In this document: piece after piece, positions 58,501 through 64,000 of the stretch
Layout of the letters: every line of letters starts with the position of its first letter
Position numbering within the stretch: the first letter of the stretch is position 1
Origin: Aplidium turbinatum
Lineage: Eukaryota > Chordata > Ascidiacea > Aplousobranchia > Polyclinidae
Direction of reading: 5' to 3'
NCBI GenBank assembly: GCA_918807975.1
Contig: OU964923.1
Coordinates: forward strand, 22,549,235 to 22,613,234
Length of the DNA stretch: 64,000 nt
Made by a program: the position numbers and the translations under genes
Notes under the pieces: generated by a model
Told to the model about the DNA's origin: nothing
What the model saw: the letters and a program-made list of their open reading frames with translations, nothing else
Databases searched by the model: none

Positions 58501-61500
58501 TCATGGGGTTTTACCGACGTCTGCCTAACCGGACATGAAGGCAATTTTCCTTTGCCAAACTTTTTAAAATGCTGCGACTCACCAGAATCGCCTATTAGCA
58601 TAATGCTAAAATCAGTCGAGTTGCGCGTTTCCTCTCGTACTACAAATTCAAACAAACTCTGAAAAGTAGGCTCATCAGTGCCACCATACTGATCACCTAA
58701 AAAGTCAAGATAACGCTGCTTAGCGTCAAACGGGAGTCGCTTAGCCAAATCCAAAACAAAACGTCCTTCTAATTTGTCGCGCTGACCATAAGCTTGCGCG
58801 TAAAGCAGCCACTGCGACAATTCATCTTTAAACTCTTTCAAATCATTAGAAGAGATCGAAGTCAATTTGCTACCATAGCGATACTTTCTAATTTCCGGTT
58901 CGGCGAAAAGACCTCCACGAACTCCAAAACGCTGGGACAAGCGAGCTAACGACATTTCTATCCTGTCTTCTTCTGACAAACCAGGAGTGTCAGAAACCAA
59001 ATTAGCAATCGTTTGAGCAGCTGTCCTAACACAAGCTGCTTGTAACAAAGTCAAACGAGTTCCTCTAAAGGAAAAAGCTGCCATCAAGGCCGTAACACGA
59101 TGTTTAAAGAAGATAAATGGCATATTATTACCATCGTAACCAATCAAGGCCGCCTTACAAAAAACGTCCTACTATTTTGGTATTCAAAAAAGCTATCCTG
59201 TTGTTGAGAACTCGATTTAGCGGGAGAAGACAAGCTATATCCCTTAAGGGAACTGAGTGGGCTCAGTCACGTGCACAGCCCGATCACGATCCTCACACAC
59301 GTTAAAATCAGGAGACGCGATACGCCTCTCACAACCACCCAAATTACGTGTAGCTGGGCGATCAAAAACTAGCGGCGCAGAAAACTGTGAAGGGGGCAAA
59401 ACATTACTTCTGATAGCGGCCCCGTGACCTGTACGCTCTGGGGGTAGAGTTCGGCTAAAATTCGCAGGCTTTGGCTTTAGATCCTTCGGAAGATCCTTAG
59501 CTGCGGCCCCGAGACCTCCTGAAACAGTTTGAAAACACGTGGATTGTACTGGTCCACTTACAGATTGAACAGGCGTCTGGAAAAGGTTATGTAAATTAAA
59601 CTGTGATTGATGTTCACTTCTGGAATGCCTAGAAGATCCCTTCTTAGAGCTACGCCGGGAGCCCACCTCTGATCGATATTCAGCTAAAGCTACCTCCTTA
59701 CGTTGTTCAGCCCTCAACTGTGCGTCTTTGAGTGCAAACTCAGCAGCTCTCGCTTCGGCTTTCGCGGCAGCCTCAGTTCGTACGGCCTCAGCTCTCGCGG
59801 CGGCCTAAGCAGCTCTCGCTTCGGCCTCAGCTCTCGCGGCAGCCTTAGCTCGTATGGCCTCAGCTCTCGCAGCAGCCTCAGCTCGTATGGCCTCCGCTCT
59901 CATGGCAGCCTCAGCAGCTCTAGCTTCGGCCTCAGCTTGTATCTGGAGCTCCTCTCGTCTTAGCTGTAGGTTAATTTGTGCCACTATCCGAGACGAACTC
60001 TTAGACATCTTAGTGCTTACATTTGAGGCGCTATCTTCAGGATGTATGTCAGCATCCAACATATCTGAGAACTCACTTTCTTTTTGTTCGAAGTTATTTT
60101 TTAACGAGTTAAATTCGAGATCTACCCTATCACGAAGTTCTGCCAAGATTGCAGAGTTAAAAATTTTACTCAAAAGAGCATGGAAATGCCATAATTCCTC
60201 TTCTAAAGTAGATAACTTAGATCTAAAAATTAACAATTTTTGCTTATCACCCAAAGAACCTAGGGCTACAGAAAGTTCCCCAATTTGAGTCAAAATATCC
60301 CTTCTAAGATGCCGGGTCTCTCGAACTGACTTAGCCTCATCGTTACTGGGTCCTTCCCCAGAATGGCCTGCCCGACCGCAAAGAACATCATTAGGCTTAA
60401 ACTCAGTCGAGTCGACGGCGGTCGAGTCCCTGTCGCCACCGAGTGTAGACATATTAAATGTTGGGGCTAAATTTAACAATTAAAAAATTAAGTTACACAA
60501 ACACACAAAATTAAGTTATAAAAAACTTAACTCCAAAGACCGTAAAAATACAAAAAGAATTTAAATGCACAATACCGTAGTTGTAGCCTACGGGTATATG
60601 AAGTCCTAAAGTTCCACAAAACTTGCTTGGATTCGTTCACATGAATCTTCAAGCACAGATTGATTGTCTTTAATCTTTTATCTTGCCAATGAATGTCAAA
60701 GTTGTTTTCCTTCAGAACTAACAAAGAAACGCCTTTAATTTTTAGCTAGAAGTTCTTCAGTACCAACAGAGAAGAAATGTCTTTAATTTTCTTTTGCTTC
60801 TGTAGACTACCAACCAACAAGATCTTCTTTTATTATTTCTTTGCTTCTGTAGCCTACCAACCAACAACTCCGTCTTTTATTATTTCTTTGTGCTTCTAAG
60901 TTCCAACTGACAACAACGTCTTTTATTATTTTGCTTCTGCAGTCTACCAACTGACAAGAACTCGTCTTTTATTATTTTGCTTCAGTACCAAACACTAGAC
61001 AGAGTAACGTCTTTTATTATTTATGGTCACAGCGGTAAACCATAATCTCTTCGTGGGAAAATTGTAACATAAGATTCCCGGATCCGTTCGTCTGTATGTA
61101 ATGACCGAAAAAGAAACACTCCTTTGAAACGTCTATTCAAAAGTGTATTTCTGTAAAATTAGCCCGCGGCTATCGAAAATGAGGTGCAACGCAATACACC
61201 ACTAAAAACTTAATTGTCACTACAACAAACTACTTAGATAAAGACGGAATTTTCGTCCAGCTGACAAGCACTAAGCAAACAGTTAAATATGCTACCAACT
61301 TTCAAGCAACCATTTTACGAATGACCAGAATAGATTGCAATATCTCAAACTCACGTACGCAGTTACTGTGACGTCATAGTGAAACATTGTGACGTAATTC
61401 TCAACAGGTGTGATACAAGTCTTACGAACGATGGTGCAATCTTGGCTCATTTTTAGGAAAAATTCCATGACGTAATACGCTAAGATTCAGTAGACCTGAA

Positions 61501-61543
61501 CGGTTTTTATATGACGTTTGATTTGGTAAACAATTGTCTGGAA
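55565..61543 (-). mobile_element. Broken BEL/Pao-type LTR retrotransposon (fossil)
   Basis: Two direct terminal repeats of about 510-530 bp (55565 to about 56098, and 61033 to about 61543) enclose a minus-strand internal part. Its parts, in coding order, are a gag-like region with Ala/Glu repeat-rich coiled coil (about 58320-60479), a protease-like region (about 57721-58323), the start of the reverse transcriptase, and the C-terminal end of the integrase (about 56413-57219). Most of pol is missing. It is broken in several places and cannot be complete. The two LTRs differ visibly, so it is not recent. About 60-bp tandem repeats ending in CGTCTTTTATTATT lie just inside the 5' LTR (60775-61022). 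Confidence 0.85.
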
Positions 61544-62036
61544 TACCTGTATTTAAAAACAGTTCTGTTCAAAGTCGCACAACCCATTGGGGTTGTGCGA
61601 CAGGATACCACGAAACCACTAGCGGCGGTACAACTGGGTCCTTCTAGACGAGAACTAGCCTTGCGCAGCATATAGACGATGCGTTGTACAGCGCATGGTT
61701 ATGCGTGGGCGAAAGAATAACTTAAAATATGATTCGGATATGCATTGTAGTTATCAAAACATGTTTGTTTTTAGAAGTTTGGAACGCAGAGTGATACAAA
61801 AATAAGAAAAACATCTCATAAAGTTACAGAATTCTCATAAAGTTGCAAAAGTGCTTGTAATTAACTAAGTGTACAGTAGGGAGGGCCGTCGGAAACAGAT
61901 CGCTTAGCAACTCGAGTTTCTTAGGAGGTTTGTCGAATAAATGGCGAAATCGAAAACCATTTTTTAATTGAACGCCAGGAAGACGGTGCACAACACGGAC
62001 CTAATCGGTAAATCACCCCATTCCAGGGATATTGCC
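61544..62036. other. Intergenic with a perfect hairpin
   Basis: Holds a perfect 12-bp hairpin at 61574-61601 (GTCGCACAACCC, loop ATTG). Otherwise nothing is recognised. Confidence 0.45.
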
Positions 62037-62439
62037 AAGGTTGCCATACCGTCCTTATTTCTAAGATTTGTCCTTATTTTGCAGAACTCTATCTTAGAAA
62101 ATATTACTGTCCTTATTGCTAGGAAATGTCCTTCTTTTTGATTTGAGTCTTTATTTTGTCTTGTTTTCAACAATTAGTGAATAAACTTAGTAGAATGACA
62201 GCCAAATCTCTACTACAGTAAAAGTAAACCTAGACCTGAGTTGTCGTGAGATGCACAAAGTATTTTTTTTACGAACAATGAGTTGCTGGAACACATTGTT
62301 TCTGGCAAAAAATATGGCATGTGATATATAATGGCTCGTATAAATGCTGAGATTTGTTCAAAAACGTTTGTTTTGTTTTGTATGAAAATTTAATTTTTCT
62401 GTTGTCCTTATTTTGGAGTCCATGTCGATGGCAACCCTG
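62037..62439. mobile_element. 403-bp non-autonomous hAT
   Basis: Ends are CAAGGTTGCCATACCGTCC on the left and GATGGCAACCCTG on the right, with a perfect 8-bp duplication GATATTGC (62029-62036, 62440-62447). Many GTCCTTATT repeats lie inside. The termini resemble those of element 20502-21292. No coding is seen. Confidence 0.85.
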
Positions 62440-62589
62440 GATATTGCAGTGGCGTATACTCAGAGTGTGTGCTCCGCACACCCATCAAACATCGTTGATT
62501 CATCAATCATCATACAGTTAAACATGCAAGTAGGCTACTTGGTAGCCTATATAAATGATTAAGGCATGGTATGCAAGTAGCCTATAAGT

Positions 62590-63592
62590 CAGCGTTTCTT
62601 AACCGGGGGTGCTAGCACCCCTTGGGGGTGCTGGAATAGTCTGTAGGGGGTGCTAAATGCATGCAGTATAATATCAAAAATGCCATTTTACTTTTCTGCA
62701 TTTTTTTGTCTTTCTGCCAGTATCAGCAGTTGTCATATCAATGGTTGCTGTTTCGAAGTAGCCTACATGATTTGCTGTTATTGTAGTCACTAGTCATCTA
62801 CCAGTCAAGTACGCAAATTGATCCTGACTAGTTTGTGCGACTGGTGGGTGCTTTGTTGTAATATTGTTGCTCACCTCTCGCTTCTAGAAACCACCATGGC
62901 AAAATACGTTCCCACAAATCACTCATATCCACTATCCAGAGTGGATACAGCAGCCCTTCTTGGCAGACATGAGTGATCTTCTTCGTCGTATGAGCTTTCT
63001 TCCGGACTATATGTTTGGGCATGAGGTCATCAGCCACTCGACTCTCATCATCCAGGGCCTTCAGTCCAAGCGTTCCATGTGGTGGTTGATGGATTGGGCA
63101 GTCATGGACGACATGGTCTACTGTCTGGTCTGTGGCACCACACCCGCATCCCGGTGAGGGAACCAGGCCCCATCTGCACATGTCTGAACGAAAGCGACCG
63201 ACGCCGGTTCGTAGGCGGTTAAGTCGGACCCACGTAAGTCTTGCGAGGGACATTCCATGCGAGTGATGATAATATATTAAAAGAGGAGCTGATTGACATC
63301 CAGGTGAATCAGAGTTGTCGGACAAAATTTCGTCCTTCCGCTTGCTGATTTCTGGTGTAATCAGTTGACAGCATATCCTGCATTGGCACGGGCAGCATTG
63401 GAATTGATCGTTCCATTTCCGACTACCTGCCTGTGTGAAAAGGCGTTCTCCACCATGCACCAAATCAAAACAATTGGCCGGAACCGCCTTCAACATGGGT
63501 TGCTCCACGATATGAGAGTGGCTTTGACCAACACGAAGCCTCGAATAGAGACATTGGTCACATATAAGCAACAACAGAAATCACATTGATTC
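62590..63592 (+). mobile_element. Charlie/ZBED-like hAT, 5' end and transposase C-terminus, right end not found
   Basis: The left end is CAGCGTTTCTTAACCGGGGG. The transposase C-terminus is at about 63355-63589 (YPALARAALELIVPFPTTCL, CEKAFSTMHQIKTIGRNRLQ, HDMRVALTNTKPRIETL). Most of the transposase is absent and a LINE tail (62828-63300) fills the middle. I find no matching right terminus before the window ends. Confidence 0.75.
62828..63300 (-). mobile_element. LINE tail (Jockey/CR1-type reverse transcriptase C-terminus) inside hAT
   Basis: The minus-strand frame reads LTWVRLNRLRTGVGRF, DMCRWGLVPSPGCGCGATDQ and TVDHVVHDCPIHQPPHG, the Cys-rich end of a non-LTR reverse transcriptase ORF. The frame is open to its stop at 62828, so this short piece looks young, but it is heavily 5' truncated. 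Confidence 0.8.
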
Positions 63593-64000
63593 ATGTGTAA
63601 CTAGTTACCCAGCTGAGTAACTTAAGTATGCTAAAGTTTGCCCATGTTATTTCACTATTCTCTGGTTTTCCTACTTCTTTTATCACCAATGACAACAGTA
63701 GTTTTGAAGAATAAACAAAATGATCAATTTGTACATGGCTTTCCTTTCAATAGTGTAGGCCAAAGTTTAATGGCGGCGCTGAAATGTTGCCATGCTTTTT
63801 GATCACTGGCGGTATATTTTGTATTTTTTGTCGCCTAACAAACTGTGCTGTTGTTTTAAGAGAGTTGATTCGCTTGCATATGGTTATAATTGAATTTCTG
63901 TTGGTGAATGAAAGTAAAATACCAAATCCTGAATCAAATTCGTTAAAACAACTGCACAGTTTGTTAAACAAGAGACTTCAATTCACTTCATTACAAAATA
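63593..64000. other. Right edge, nothing recognised
   Basis: AT-rich sequence to the window end. No gene or element end is supported. Confidence 0.4.

Noticed and set aside
1-64000. CRISPR array, bacterial operon or phage features
   Set aside because: No spaced direct repeats with variable spacers, no operons, and clear eukaryotic introns.

Overview
The window is invertebrate metazoan nuclear DNA. The evidence is spliced genes with GT-AG introns, two clear animal housekeeping genes, AT-rich intergenic DNA, and a very dense load of DNA transposons, SINEs and LINE tails. A deuterostome, perhaps an ascidian, would fit, but I cannot prove the species from sequence alone. There is no prokaryotic or organellar content.

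Left part (1-13143): a complete lysosomal beta-hexosaminidase gene on the minus strand. It has 14 coding exons (1656-13143, 526 aa), and I could place every splice junction in phase. Its introns hold hAT relics (6350-7247; 9771-11915 with 10452-11307 nested inside), a 5'-truncated LINE (about 8030-9187) and small hairpin repeats. Middle-left (13144-23800): SINEs, a tandem duplication, a Charlie-like hAT (15712-17346), and a 3.9-kb hAT (17570-21490) that itself carries two further hATs. At 23904-24899 (minus) lies a second host gene, an intact intronless transaldolase.

Middle (25400-41350) is built from inverted-repeat elements. These are a TGTCCGCC-rich element (25448-26391), a long hairpin inside another long-inverted-repeat element (27207-28177 in 26842-28513, each with a 9-bp target duplication), a 2.4-kb foldback element with 30-bp satellite arms (29488-31870, 8-bp duplication), and a 9.15-kb Mutator-like element (32186-41338, 9-bp duplication). 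The last encodes a spliced protein with a ZSWIM3-like N-terminus, a MULE transposase domain and a PHD finger. hAT copies have jumped into its intron and into the PHD exon.

Right part: a 9.9-kb unit (43490-53423) bounded by 33-bp inverted repeats holds an intact four-exon C2H2-finger gene on the minus strand (272 aa). The large intron of that gene is filled by a 6-kb hAT (45139-51132), which in turn carries two LINE fragments of one family. Just outside lies a decayed P-element/THAP9-like pseudogene (42393-43411). At 55565-61543 is a broken BEL/Pao-type LTR retroelement, minus strand. The end of the window holds two more hATs and a LINE tail.

The most interesting points are the PHD-carrying Mutator-like element, the 9.9-kb unit with the C2H2 gene, and the repeated finding of tRNA-like (A-box/B-box) segments inside inverted-repeat elements of at least four different kinds. 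Family names come from memory of protein families, because no database could be searched.
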